DNA from: Thamnaconus septentrionalis | Taxonomy: Eukaryota > Chordata > Actinopteri > Tetraodontiformes > Monacanthidae | DNA length: 64,000 bases | Direction of reading: 5' to 3' | Assembly: GCA_009823395.1 (NCBI GenBank) | Contig: CM020515.1 | Span: 19,847,489 to 19,911,488, forward strand | Shown here: piece after piece, positions 51,398 through 62,363 of the stretch | Layout of the letters: every line of letters begins with the position of its first letter | Numbering within the stretch: the first letter of the stretch is position 1 | Program-made: the position numbers and the translations under genes | The notes under the pieces: model-generated | Told to the model about the DNA's origin: nothing | Database searches by the model: none | Seen by the model: the letters and a program-made list of their open reading frames with translations, nothing else

Positions 51398-54300
51398 GGG
51401 GCTGATGGGTAAGAAATGTCGAGGTCGTGGTGTGTATGTGAATGATGTGTGAAGGCCGCTACCTCTCTGAAGAGGGCGCCATAGAACTGCACGATGTAGG
51501 GACAGTCGCTGCTCCTCACGACCACGTCCAGGTCCATCAGCAGCTGCTTCTGCTCCTTCTCATCCACGGTGGAGCGAATCCTCTGCAGGGGACGGAGGTG
51601 CAACACATCTCCATTCATCAACCATGACTTTAGACTGGTCAAAGGTTTTGAGATGCAAAGACTGCAACGGAAACGCAGCTAGTGGCTCTGTGTTGCACCT
51701 ACACCTCCCCGCAGCTAGGGGGAAATATTGTCAGGAAAGATTCTAGGGCATCTTATTTTGGAAATCCGGCATATCTCCACTTCCGCCATCCAAACAAATC
51801 TGTTACAGCGCTTTTGTAATATGAAATTTCAAAATAAGAGTCTTTGGTTTCGGACCTTCACCGCCATGATCTGGTTGCTGGGCTTGTGCACCATCTTGTT
51901 GACTGAGCCGTAGGCCCCGCGGCCGATCTCGCCCAGGTCCTTGAGGTCCTCGGCGGTGAAGTCCCAGTGCTGCTCGGCCGAGATCTTCAGCTTCCCGGAC
52001 GACTCGATACTGTGCGTTCTCAGCCGCTCTCTGCCAAAGACAGAGACCAACACACCTTGCACATCCTGCTGCTGCTGCTGCTGCATTGTGGGAGACCTGA
52101 AGACACGAGCTGAGCCTCGGAGGCTGCACAGGCAGGTTTACTCACATGTGCGGGTTCTGGAAGGGCGGGCCGGCCGTGTTGAGCGTGAACCTGGCGGTGG
52201 GTTTGATGGGCGGGTTGGCAAAGTTCAGCTTCAGGGCTTTACGTTTGCCTGGAGGAGGGACGACGGGAGACATTACGACGCGATCTGAACTGAGCAGCGG
52301 AGGGAGGAAACTCATGAAGCGCAGTGAACCAGCGATGAGGAAATGAAAAAGGCACGGCAAGAGGAAGTAGGGGAGGACAACAGCCACTCAGAGTCATGCT
52401 TTCAAAGGAAACTAAAAGGGGAAACTGCTGAATGGTGGACTGGCCCTTTAAGAGACTGGCCACATGATCCATTTGGGTTCTATCTTCTTTGGAATTTCCC
52501 CACAATGAAATGTCAACAAATGTCGGACGAGGATGCGTTTCTTTTTCCAGAACGAACCAACAGGAAGCTGCGGTGGTTCGCACCGTCAGCTGACAGCGGG
52601 AGCGATGAGGGTTCCATCGCCAGCCGGGACCGCCTGTGAGGGGTTTGCATGTTCTTCCTGTTGCCTGCGGGGGTTCTCACCAGGTACTCTGGCTCCTCCC
52701 ACAGGGCAGAGTCATGCAACCGAATTTTGAGCTGTGCATGTAAACGTAGTCTGTGAGAGTGAATGGCTGATGGCTTCCCTGCGTTGACCCGATCGTGACC
52801 CTGTAACCCCCCCCCCATCCCCTCCCAACAGCTGAGACTGGCTCGAGCACCCCTCCCCTCCCCCAACACCCTGAGTGCATGAGTGATAGAAAATAGATGG
52901 ATGGATGGATTTATTTTCCTCCCCGATCCCGTCGTTCAATGCCTGAGGGAAATCAACTTCACAGCCTGTGTCTGTTCGTGCAGCAGCGTCCGTCCTGTTC
53001 CTCAGAGCGACTGTTTAACCTTGCATGTTAAATTTTCTACTTTGCTACGACGCTCAAACCCGGACCCGTCCGTCCTACAGGCAAATGGCAGCGTGCTGCT
53101 GCGAAAACCCTGGCGTGCAGAGAGAAAACAGCACCGGCGACGACTAAGAGGAAAGGTTTCACCAGCGACAGACGCAGATGCGCTGGGCGGCAACTATTCC
53201 AGCAGGTGTGAGTGTCTCGCCCCGACAGGTAGGTTAGCCGAACTCTAGCAGAAATAAAACCCCTACAGGAGGTGCGGCGGCGCCAAACTACGAAAAAGGT
53301 TAAGGGTCACAAGAAGAGGAAAAAAATTAAGGCAGGATTTTATTTTATTTTTTTCAATTTGAGAATAAAGTCGAAATTTTGTGATTCAAATTGAAATTTT
53401 GCAATCATTGTCAATGTCAACGTGCGTCAACTTTATTCATGAAATTTCGTCCTTTTTTTTTTTTTTTACATTGGCTTTTTTCATGAAATTTTGACTTTAT
53501 CCACGGAATTTCCACTTAAAATTCGAAATGAAAAATAAAATAAAAATCTCCTTATAAATATATCAATATTTTTGTCTCTTCTTGTGGTCCTAATCCTCTT
53601 TCGTACCAAACAGTGGAGCTTCCTACTCTCTGACGGTTAGAATCCCATTCAAGGAAAGTTTGCAAACAAACTCGAGCGAGAAACTCAAATTAGTCCATTA
53701 GGACAGACAAGTGTGAGTCATATTAAAGGTCCCATATTCTGCACATTTTCAGATCAAGCAAAGGATGGAATTTTCTTATTTCTAGGGAAAGTCAGATAAT
53801 ATGAGACCTTCAAAAAAAAAAAAAAAACAACCCCAGAGCACTAGCCAGTGTGAGGAGCATCAGAAGACGTGGATTAGTTAAGAGCGGCGGGACAAGACTT
53901 CCTTCAGACCAGACCGTCAGGCGCAAACAAACAAGGAGGTGTGTCTTACTTGGGGGCGCTCCTGACAGGTTTATCTGAAAGCCTAGAGGTGAGAAGACAG
54001 CCTTATTTACTTCCTTCATACTTCACCGCGCTGTTTGCCAGCTCGTCACTCACAGAGTCCCGAGAACAGAACAGAACGTGCTGCTGCCCGACACACAGGC
54101 AGGAATGCTGCGCAGATAATCCTGCAGATACAAGGCGGTCTGCCCGGCATGCACACACACACACACACATACACACACATGGACCCGGCGAGCAACACCA
54201 ACAGGGTGGAAGTCGGAAAAGAAGTGAGCTGCAGGAGAACAGGAAATGGAGCAGGTGATGTTCATGAGTTGTAGTCGTGACAGTTTAATAAGGTTTCCTC

Positions 54301-55700
54301 GTGCAAGCTCACCGTGACGTCAGCATGGCGTCAGGAGACAACGATCATTAGGGGGGGGGGGGGGGCAGCGTTTAGGGCGAAAGGTGAAACAGTCAGAGCA
54401 AAAGGAGTTTAGGGTCAAAGGTCAGAGACTGAAACATCAATGCATTTGCAAAAGCTGTGATTATTAATAGACATTAAGCAGGCGGAGCACTTAGGACAGG
54501 TTTTACATTCTGCTGGAGACGGTTTCCACACACTAGAATTCTCAGAGCGTGTTTCTCTGGTGCTGAAGATATAAAGCCAGCATGCGCATTAGATAACACT
54601 TCATCATGCGAGAAATCAAACACCACATTGTTATCGTCAATCTGGACTTTTAAACTGCCCAGCATTAGAACAACGGTCGCAAAATCAGTGACTATCAAGC
54701 GAGTGAGCGAGCAGATTTGTGAATAAATGCCTTGTGCTGCTCCGTCAGGGTGAGATGAGGGTGTGTGTGTTCACCTGTTTCGCTCTGACACCGCCAGCAG
54801 GTGTTGGATTCTGCAAGGACAGAAAAAAAGAAAAATTGTGTGAGTCGGAGACAGGATGAACATTCAGACCAACAGCTTGGTGCACAAAGGCCCAGATACA
54901 GACAAGCTGTGCACGATGGAGACCAACCAAATCACAGTCAACATGACACAGATTTATTTTTTGTTTTATCTTCCGCAATCAAATACGGGCTGGCTGAACA
55001 ATCATTCACCTGACTCCTGAATTAAACGGGTGTCATTTGAAATTTGGCATATTTATTATATCATAACAAGGAAGGGCAGGAAAGGGGGTCTGATTTCACA
55101 ATGTAAACAGTCGCCTTGGGTGGAAATCGATGTTTTTAAAGGACGAGTACCTCAACAATGGGGTTTGAATCATTTAATACAACGAAAAAAACAGAGGGAC
55201 AATTAATTTACATGAGCAATAAATGCATTTGACAATTGCCAAATCTTTGAATGGAGCTTGGTGGCGAGGATGACCAAAAAGAAAGAAAGAAAAAAAAAAT
55301 CCAATCTGACGTTTAACACGACATTGTAAGAACACGCCTTACTTGCCGGCCAACACACGACTAATTTTCACTCGTGATTACTGGTGAGTAAAGGTGTTTC
55401 TGCCTGGTGCCGGAGGATGCCAGCGGGGATCGCTTTTCTCCCCGTCCGGGGACTGGTAGCCTCCCACGGCTAGCCGCGGCTAACGTTCACCTTCACTGCA
55501 GCAGAATGTGAGCAAGAGCTGGCGGCTCTGCCTCCCTCTGTGACCCCGCCGCACTCACCCTGCATGCCGCCGCTCAGCGTGGTGGTGCTGATGTGGTGCT
55601 GGGACTGCTGCTGCTGCTGCTGCTGCTGCTGTTGGTGGTGGTGGTTGGCGGAGGAGCCGTTGTTGTGGCTGCTCGGGTTGTTGGGACCGGGAGTCGCCAT
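49127..55700 (-). CDS. map2k4: MAP kinase kinase 4 (MKK4/SEK1)
   Basis: Dual-specificity kinase that activates JNK and p38. Exons: 55700-55559, 52248-52146, 52030-51856, 51582-51463, 51359-51240, 51158-51107, 51010-50883, 49811-49734, 49644-49496, 49372-49327, 49240-49127. They sum to 1227 nt, or 408 residues (human 399), with every phase consistent. Features: His/Gln-rich N-terminus; MAPK-docking motif KRKALKLNF (from residue 49); glycine loop GRGAYGSV (118-125); ATP lysine in AVK (140); HRDIKPSN (236-243); DFG (256-258); activation-loop sites Ser266 and Thr270 in DSIAKT (human Ser257/Thr261); C-terminus [13 protein letters not shown]. An in-frame upstream ATG at 55721 would add seven residues. 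It lies head-to-head with tmem220 and in tandem upstream of elac2. A cassette exon at 53950-53982 probably gives a second isoform. Confidence 0.97.
50652..50847. mobile_element. MITE-like element, copy 2 (family with GCTGCGTTTCCAT ends)
   Basis: About 196 bases bounded by GCTGCATTTCCAT and ATGGAAACGCAGC, which are inverted repeats with one mismatch in 13. It lies in a map2k4 intron (exon ends 51107-51158 and 50883-51010 are undisturbed). Its reverse complement aligns with 14196-14390. No coding capacity. Flanking duplications are hidden by ACTC/AGTC repeats on both sides. Confidence 0.75.
51365..51394. repeat. (CA)n microsatellite in map2k4 intron
   Basis: About 15 CA units immediately upstream (on the minus strand) of the map2k4 exon at 51240-51359, within a few bases of its acceptor. 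As transcribed it is a GT tract abutting the 3' splice site. Confidence 0.85.
52249..55558 (-). other. map2k4: map2k4 intron 1
   Basis: The longest map2k4 intron. Besides the 33-nt cassette exon at 53950-53982 it holds a run of C at 52806-52816, a GATG/GATT repeat near 52897-52910, poly-A/T runs (53453-53467, 53813-53827), a CA tract at 54151-54180 and a run of about 15 G at 54352-54366. No other exon is evident. Confidence 0.75.
53950..53982 (-). CDS. map2k4: 33-nt cassette exon of map2k4
   Basis: A minimal exon with acceptor CACCTCTAG and donor CCCCCAA|GTAAGAC. It joins exon 1 (ending ATGCAGG) and exon 2 (starting GCAAACG) in frame and inserts eleven residues, [12 protein letters not shown] replacing the junction Gly, directly before the MAPK-docking motif KRKALKLN. 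From memory, human MAP2K4 has a 410-residue isoform longer by exactly 11 residues at this junction, with an insert that also begins GFQIN. That makes this a conserved alternative exon and not a chance frame. Confidence 0.8.
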
Positions 55701-56862
55701 TGTTGAGTGTTTGAATTCCATCAGCGGCGCCGGGCTGCAATGCAGATACGGCGGTGGTGGTGGTGGTGGTGGTGGTGTTGGAGGGGGGAGCAACTTCAGC
55801 CTTTCCTTCCCAACACAGCTAGCCGCAGCGCACAACTGGCAACCCCGGGCCGCAAAACCAACCGTACGTGGCTGCTCGAAAGGCTTTTTAAGAAGGACGC
55901 AGGCTCGCTGGGAATCGTGGAAAAAAAAAAGAAACGCTGCTTAGTTCGGGGCTGCGCTGAGCGACACCTGGCTGCTCAGGGTAACAAAACAAACACCCAG
56001 CTAGGCTAGGCTAAGACAGGCTAGGCTAAGCGAGCTGGGCTAGCAGCTTTACGACCCGCAATCAGCTGACCAAGTGACACTGACATGTCAACACCCACAG
56101 ATTGACACGGCGTCCCGAGCGGACGCTGACGACGACGACGACGCCGGATGTTGTGCTGTTTTACCTTCAAAATAAAACAGAACGTTGTCGCAAATGTGTG
56201 TAACCACTGAGGTCATGGAAACTGGTAGGGATTCATTTGTCAGTCATGTATGGTGATGTGTTAATTTTAAAGAGGAACATGTGAAAATAAATTAAAGACA
56301 AAACAATCTTTTCTCTTTTGTGTCTCCTAACGTCGTTAAAAGAAAGTGGTCAAATTTGCAAATTTGTTTATCTCAATAAAAAAAAAAATATTATTGTTGT
56401 TTATTATTGTTATTTTATACGAGTAATTCAAAAAAACAAAAATGTATTTGAAAAAAAACACTACACCACTGATTGAGACAACAATGGTTAAACGTTTACT
56501 TTTGAACGATTAAAATCGCTTTAGTTTTGTAAACGATTTTGGGAAGTGAGTGTCCCTCCTTACCGCAACCTTTGGCGTTGCTGCATTTTCCGGACGTGCG
56601 TTTGTTTTATGTAACAGGGAAGACCGGCTACCACTGTGATTTAATCCGATACTAATTTTTGTTTTTAATATACGCTTTAAATCTTGGCGGGTATAAAAAA
56701 CTTTAACAAAATGATTGCCCACTTGCTCCTGTCAAACTAGAGAGAGAGGTGTACACAGAAAGCCTGGCTTCCCGTTAAATCAGGCCAAAGGGGCGCCTCG
56801 CTTACAACACCGTCACGTCCCGCGTGGCCGGGCGGGTTAGTTAAACCTTTGGATCGAGAGAA
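55701..56862. promoter_or_regulatory. Divergent intergenic region between map2k4 and tmem220
   Basis: About 1.16 kb between the two start codons, which face away from each other. It contains a CACC/GTGG trinucleotide tract near 55751-55776, GCTAGGCTA repeats near 55999-56033 and a GACGAC run near 56128-56142. The middle part (56160-56720) is AT-rich. The promoter of map2k4 lies within the GC-rich left half and that of tmem220 near 56740-56860. The exact starts are not visible. Confidence 0.5.
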
Positions 56863-57931
56863 ATGGTGGCGGGAGGTGGCAAAGCGAAAGGCACACGGCC
56901 GTGGCTCGGCGTCCTCTGGCGGGGCTGCAATGTGCTCATGTCGGTGTTCTTCGCCCTGTCCACCTACGTCCAGGTTGGGTTCGTTCCTTTGTCTCCACCG
57001 CATCCCTTTAAAAAAAAAAAAAAAACTCACTGACCGAGTCATGTGATCTCTGCAGATCAATGATCCTGATTCGGGTCTGTGGATGGTGAGTGAACACATC
57101 TGATAGGTGCTTCTGTTCGTGTGTATCCTCGTTTTCTTCAAAGTGCACCTGGTCCGCAGGTCGGCTACGGTGTCCCCGCAGTCCTGTGCGCCTGCATTGG
57201 CCTGAACCCGCAGGTGACAGGTAGGCACTCGTGTTATAGTGACACCTGGACTTCACTTCATTCACTTCATGCCATTAATCAAAGGCAAACTACTTAATCT
57301 TCCTACCACTTTCCAAGTTTGTTTTCGACACTTTCTCAAGTTCTGAGGAAACCGCCAGCGCCACCAAGCGGTTTTGCAGCGTCAGCACAGTCGAGCAGAA
57401 CCACCTTTGACCTGCCTGCATGTGTTTTGGCCCCCTTTGTTGCAGAGACGTTGCCCTGGAGGCGTGTTGCTGACCTGCATGTGATGATCTCCGGCGGCTT
57501 CATTGCCATGTTGGGATGCAGCATCGACAGAGAGCGGCTGGCTGAGATCTTCCACCAGGAGGAGGGCAGGTAAGACCATAAAATTGTTCACTCATATTGG
57601 TGTGAATGAGACTGGACTAAAGCAGAAGTAATGCAAGTAATTATTGTCTCCATCATAGGGAATTTTTCGGTCTGTTGCTGACAGCTTTTTGGCTCCTGCT
57701 GAGTCGCCACTCTGGAAGGTAAATTAAAATCTGTATGTATCCAACACGCTCCCGTTCTTCTATTTCTGTTTTTATTTATTTTACTTTTTCTCTCTCAGGG
57801 CCCCAGTTGGAAAACTCAGAGTCTCAGCAGCTGTTGCCATCACGGTGTTTCCCTTTGTTGCTTGGCTTTACTTCCATTTCAACGAGGAACTGAGAGTGAG
57901 CTGGCCATCGCACTGTAAAACGGCCATTTAG
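56863..57931 (+). CDS. tmem220: Transmembrane protein 220
   Basis: Small multi-pass membrane protein of unknown molecular role. Coding exons: 56863-56973, 57056-57085, 57160-57220, 57446-57569, 57659-57718, 57799-57931. They give 172 residues (human about 160) with all phases consistent. Recognised segments: LWRGCNVLMSVFFALSTYVQ, then INDPDSGLWMVGYGVPAVL, GLNPQVTETLPW, IFHQEEGREFFGLLLTAFW, and the C-terminus WPSHCKTAI (human WPTHCKTVI). Hydrophobic helices lie near residues 15-33, 45-62, 80-97, 118-132 and 143-160. A usable donor inside the last exon (AGA|GTGAGC) could splice to 58196-58282 instead. An ATTAAA signal at 58140 fits the shorter form. It is divergent from map2k4 and tandem to sco1. 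Confidence 0.93.
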
Positions 57932-58139
57932 ACCAAAAACTGCCTCATTTCTACTGATTAAACTTAATCTGACTGGAATGTAAAATTCCAGCACTACAGT
58001 GTGAATTTGAGAATTGCACTGGGTGCAAGTTTTAAACCTATCTTATGTAATTAGTTGATGAAATGTTTATTTTTGTGTCAAGACTGATTCAATTTGTATT
58101 GTATTTTTCTAATAACTTGATATAATTCTTGTTTAAATA

Positions 58140-58145
58140 ATTAAA
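58140..58145 (+). terminator. tmem220: Polyadenylation signal of tmem220 (ATTAAA)
   Basis: ATTAAA, the commonest variant of AATAAA, 209 bases past the tmem220 stop. No AATAAA is seen between the stop and sco1. Confidence 0.45.
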
Positions 58146-58195
58146 GAAAAAAAATCAAGTATATCAGAGTCTTCCTCATCTTTTTTTTTTTTTAG

Positions 58196-58282
58196 AGCAG
58201 ATACGTTTTCAGCCACGAGGGGCCACCAGAAAACGCATGGGCTGAGAAAACCATCGAAAAAGAGGCCATTTCCGGTGTGTAG
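58196..58282 (+). CDS. tmem220: Possible alternative last exon of tmem220
   Basis: A poly-T/AG acceptor precedes an open frame that continues in phase from the internal donor at 57895. It encodes a charged 28-residue tail (SRYVFSHEGPPENAWAEKTI and on to EAISGV) before TAG. It would replace the family-typical WPSHCKTAI end. It may equally be chance, or 5' UTR of sco1, whose ATG is 200 bases further on. Confidence 0.3.
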   Translation, partial: SRYVFSHEGPPENAWAEKTIEKEAISGV

Positions 58283-58483
58283 TAACGGCCCCACACGGGT
58301 GCTGATCTGAGAGCAGATCCCCCACTAACTGCCATGGTAACTGCGGTCCGGCGGAAGTTCCCTCAACTGACCCCAACACAGCAGCCCCGCCTCTGCGGTC
58401 TCCTCCTTCACCTCTGACGTCACAGAAAGCGGCACCGCTCGCTTCCGTGTTCCGGTCGCGGCACGACTGTCAAGGTTCCGGAC

Positions 58484-60406
58484 ATGGCCATGACTCTCGT
58501 ATTTCACGCTCGGAGTTGCCGGTTGTTTCACTGTCACGTCGGGTTGGTGCAGCGATGTTGTCTGAGCACAGCTGTCCGACGGACGGGCGATGTTTCGGGC
58601 AGAGAAACGGCAACACACCGGCTCTACAGGTCCCTGGTAGGTGGCAGCTAACCGGTGCGTGCACGACAAAACCCCTGATGAAATCTGCCAATTTAACGTG
58701 CATCCATACTAATGCGTCTTAGCGTATATTATCTTTCATCATTATTATTATTATTTTTTACTGTTATAATTGTTTGCAATAGTTGCTATTGAGGGGAAAA
58801 CCTTCCATGACCCTGGCACGCTCGCCTTCGAACACGCACAATTTTATAACGTGTTTTCGTTTGGTTCCTGGATATTGAGCATTGATGGCCGGAAGATGGC
58901 GCTACATTCACGCTCTCCGTTTCCACCCGTTCACAGGCGACTCCGAGCCGGTGGTCCAGCAGCACAACAAGCCGGTGGTTGTGTCAACACTTCAGAGCAT
59001 TTTCCTCCATCCCGCCACCGCCCTCTGGAGGTAGCAAGCGGAAGTCCGGGGTGAGTGGACGGAGTTCATCCCTAAAGTGAAATTTAAATTTTAAATCAAT
59101 ACAATATCCACGTTAATTAATCATAACTGGAGTAAATGAATGGCCTACAATTACAGTAGGTGTAACTTTAGCCAACTGGCCTGTTTCGTTGTTGACATTT
59201 CTCTGTTGTTTCCGCCCTCTCACTGGCTGCTCTTTCAAAGCCTGTGACGTGGAAATCTTTGGCGATAACGTTTGCAATCGGAGGCTCTCTGCTTGCAGGC
59301 ATGAAGTACTTCAAGAAGGAAAAGGAAGAATGTGAGTATTGTTGTGGCACAAAAGTTCCTAAAAAGTTCACCTAAAATGTCATGATTTATGTTTTGTTTT
59401 TTCTTAGGCTGCCCCCGGTGGCGGGTTGCAGTACAGTTTTTTTAAATCCCAGATTGCAATCGCGACCTTGATGTTTGTAAAATGCAAAGAAGATGCTAGT
59501 CTATGTCTCAAACAATGTCAAAGAGAAGCGAAACACTGACGTGGATGTGCTGACCTTTCTTCTCCGCAGTGATCGAAAAGGAACGGACCCGATCGATCGG
59601 CCGGCCGGCGCTGGGCGGTCCGTTTTCACTGGTCGACCACAACAACAAGCCCACCAAGAGCGAAGACTTCCTGGGCCAGTGGGTGCTCCTCTACTTTGGC
59701 TTCACCCACTGCCCCGACATCTGCCCCGACGAGCTGGAAAAGATGATCGAAGTGGTGGATGAAATAGGTAGCGAGGAGCTGGCGACAGTCAAACTGGGCT
59801 CGGGGCTTTCACTCAGAGGTTGCTTCAGCTCTTCCTGTGCTTGTGTTCTTCAGATAAAATAAAGGCCCTTCCCAACCTGACGCCCGTCCTCATCACCATC
59901 GACCCGGAGAGGGACACTGCTGAGGCCATGGCTGCGTACGTCAAAGGTAAAAAAAAAAAAACCGCCTTGTGATTTAATATTGTGTTTATATTCGAAAAGT
60001 ACAAACTGTGCTTTTTTTATCTTTCCATGTGTTCACCATTATTTTTTAATAATCGTTTGTTTTGATTCTGCAGAGTTTTCCCCCAAGTTGATCGGCCTGA
60101 CGGGAACGACGGCTCAGGTCGAGGACGTTTCCAGAGCCTACAGAGTTTATTACAGTCAGGGGCCAAAAGATGAAGACAACGACTACATTGTGAGTGTTGA
60201 CCTCATTTGTCTCGTTGTCGTCGTCGTCGTGACGGCGCGGTGCACTGAACTCTGCTTCTCATCGCCTCCAGGTGGACCACACCATCATCATGTACCTGGT
60301 GGGACCTGACGGAGAATTTGTGGACTATTATGGACAGAACAAGAGAAATGTGGAAATCAGCAACTCCATCGCAGCTCACATGAGAAAGTACAAGCCATCG
60401 ACTTGA
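58484..60406 (+). CDS. sco1: SCO1, copper chaperone for cytochrome c oxidase
   Basis: Inner-membrane mitochondrial protein that delivers copper to the CuA site of COX2. Exons: 58484-58636, 58937-59050, 59241-59331, 59570-59767, 59854-59946, 60074-60189, 60272-60406. They sum to 900 nt, or 299 residues (human 301), with all phases consistent. The N-terminal ~89 residues are Arg/Ser/Cys-rich, as in a mitochondrial presequence. The transmembrane helix is near residues 96-113 ([15 protein letters not shown]). The thioredoxin-like domain carries the copper-binding CxxxC in [13 protein letters not shown] (Cys167, Cys171) and the conserved distal His in VDHTIIMY. A second Met follows at residue 3. 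It sits in tandem 200 bases past the alternative tmem220 end, so its promoter must overlap that end. Confidence 0.96.
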
Positions 60407-60559
60407 AGCTGGAGTCTTGTCCTCCAGTTGCTGTATGCACTCCTGCAAAAAGTTGCAATGCAGTCGAGATGTTAGAATTCATCAAGAGTCTTATGCTGCT
60501 GCAGTTTTCGGTTCGGTCTGCAAAGTAAAGAACGAGGAACTGTCCAAAGATAAAATGTA

Positions 60560-60565
60560 AATAAA
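60560..60565 (+). terminator. sco1: Polyadenylation signal of sco1
   Basis: AATAAA 154 bases past the sco1 stop codon. Confidence 0.65.
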
Positions 60566-61935
60566 ATGTTGGTTTTGTGATTGAAATCCATAATATCTCT
60601 GGCTGACACTGAAAACTGAAAAAATAATTTAAAGAATTTACATTAATTAATATTCTATTCACTACCTGCTGGTTCTCATGAGTTTTTGTAACTGTAAAAA
60701 AAAAAAAAAAACATAGACAAGGAGCCCAACTCATTGCAATAATAATCCAAATAATCTGGGCAGCCCGTCCTCAGTGCTTGCAAATAATTTTGAATTTTAT
60801 TGACACCATTTTTTTTTGTTGGTTTTTTTTTTTAATATTTTGTCAACGATGCACTTCCTATTTTAATACAACTTCCACCATGTTCTAGGCACAAGAAGTT
60901 TATATTATTTCCTCTCTAATTTACTCCGATTGGATTTTGAGTGAAAGTCTTTGTTTGAATATGACTCCTTTTGTTGCGGAACATCAACTGTCCTGACGAC
61001 AAAGTTCTTTTCACAGCTGCCTCTGTAGTGCTTGACCCGATGCGATGAGAGCTCGAGTTTCAGGCAGCCATAATACTTCTGCTAAATGTGGTTCGGAGCG
61101 GCGGCCGCCACTTGTTGTGTCGTGCAGCCTCCAGTGTGACCCCCAGCCGAGGGTGTCTTGTGTTAACTCGACAGCAAAATAGACAAACCAGACAACTTTC
61201 CTCAAGGTGGCAGCTCTGACTGACACTCTTTGCAAGACGGTGATACACGTCTGAGGCATAACCGGCCTGGTTTCAGTGTAAATGCAACTGAAGACGCATC
61301 CAAAGGATGGATTCCTGGCTCAAAAATGTCTGTCTGACACATAATAAATGAATGTTCCTGCAATTATACTTGAACACAATTTTTAATTTGTCCTATGAAA
61401 TCAGAATTAAATGACTCATACGGGGAGTACATCATTAATATTGATTACTAAAGCTCATACAGTACTAACTAATTCTCCAGTCCAGTCAGTGGTTTAAGAG
61501 TCAGGTTAAAACTGAAATGCACAGCTGATTTAACTGGATCTCACCAGTCTAAAAAAAAAAAAAAAAAAAAAATGCATTTAATAAGTTAAAGCGTTTAATT
61601 TTCTCATGACTATTTCCAAGTAAAGTTCAAAGACACTGTAGTGGCACCTGTCTGAAGAGGAATCCAGCTAATCCGGGCAAGGAGCCTTGGAGGTGAATTA
61701 GCTTGCAGAATCCTTTGGTCCAGGATGAACACGAAGGTCACGACGCCTCATGGAGATGTTTGAGGGTACATTGAGTTTTTACCTGTGAACACATTCTGCA
61801 TTAAGGCTCCATCCCACCTCAAAACACGTGCACTCATCACTCGACGGCCAGCTTTGTACAGTCGAGACAAAAGTCTCGAATGCACAACAGGAAATCGTTT
61901 AAACACAAAGCCGCCGGTGACAAGCGAGTATGCGT
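60566..61935. other. Intergenic between sco1 and the myosin gene
   Basis: AT-rich DNA with poly-A/T runs (60696-60711, 60810-60833, 61551-61572) and no supported coding frame. It is the distal upstream flank of the myosin heavy chain gene. Confidence 0.6.
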
Positions 61936-62129
61936 GTAAAAATAGTGCTGGAGGATCATCACCTGCTGCCACTGATGTCTCCCCATTACCACTGGGACAA
62001 TCCTGCCCTTGTGCTGACAAGTGGAGATGGGATTGATAATGTGACTTCGGTGACATTTGGAAAAAGGTGACATTACCAATTTGGGGCGTCCGCATTGGCC
62101 TCGGCCACCCCGCTGGTCTCGATAAAAGG
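61936..62129 (+). promoter_or_regulatory. Muscle-type promoter of the myosin heavy chain gene
   Basis: Within 200 bases lie a MEF2-like site GTAAAAATAG (61936-61945, one mismatch to YTAWWWWTAR), an E-box CACCTG (61960-61965), a CArG-like CCAATTTGGG (62076-62085, one mismatch) and a TATA-like GATAAAAGG (62121-62129). This order and spacing suit a skeletal-muscle promoter. Factor binding is inferred from motifs. Confidence 0.5.
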
Positions 62130-62149
62130 AGCCTCGATGTCCAGACTCA

Positions 62150-62264
62150 GTCAGTTGAACCGTCGTCCACTGATCTGTTCACACTGTCGAACTTCCTTCG
62201 CTTTGTTCCTCAGCCTGTGAAGAAGCATCTCTGATCCCAGTCTACTTGGGGCAGTGAAAAGCTG
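62150..62264 (+). other. 5' UTR exon of the myosin heavy chain gene
   Basis: Non-coding first exon inferred from the TATA-like box about 25 bases upstream and a consensus donor (GCTG|GTAAGT) at 62264. It would splice to the ATG exon whose acceptor (CGCTCAG) ends at 62355. Sarcomeric myosin genes usually have one or two such leader exons. The start at 62150 is approximate. Confidence 0.55.
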
Positions 62265-62363
62265 GTAAGTACAAAGCAAAACAAGCAAGATTTCTTATCG
62301 CAAATCTTCAAAATTTCCAAAATTCAAAATTCAAAATGACTTACCGAACGCTCAGGTCCCACC

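Noticed and set aside
58770..59054. 94-codon frame overlapping sco1 exon 2
   Set aside because: It reads sco1 exon 2 in the wrong frame. The frame starting GCG ACT CCG joins exons 1 and 3 in phase.
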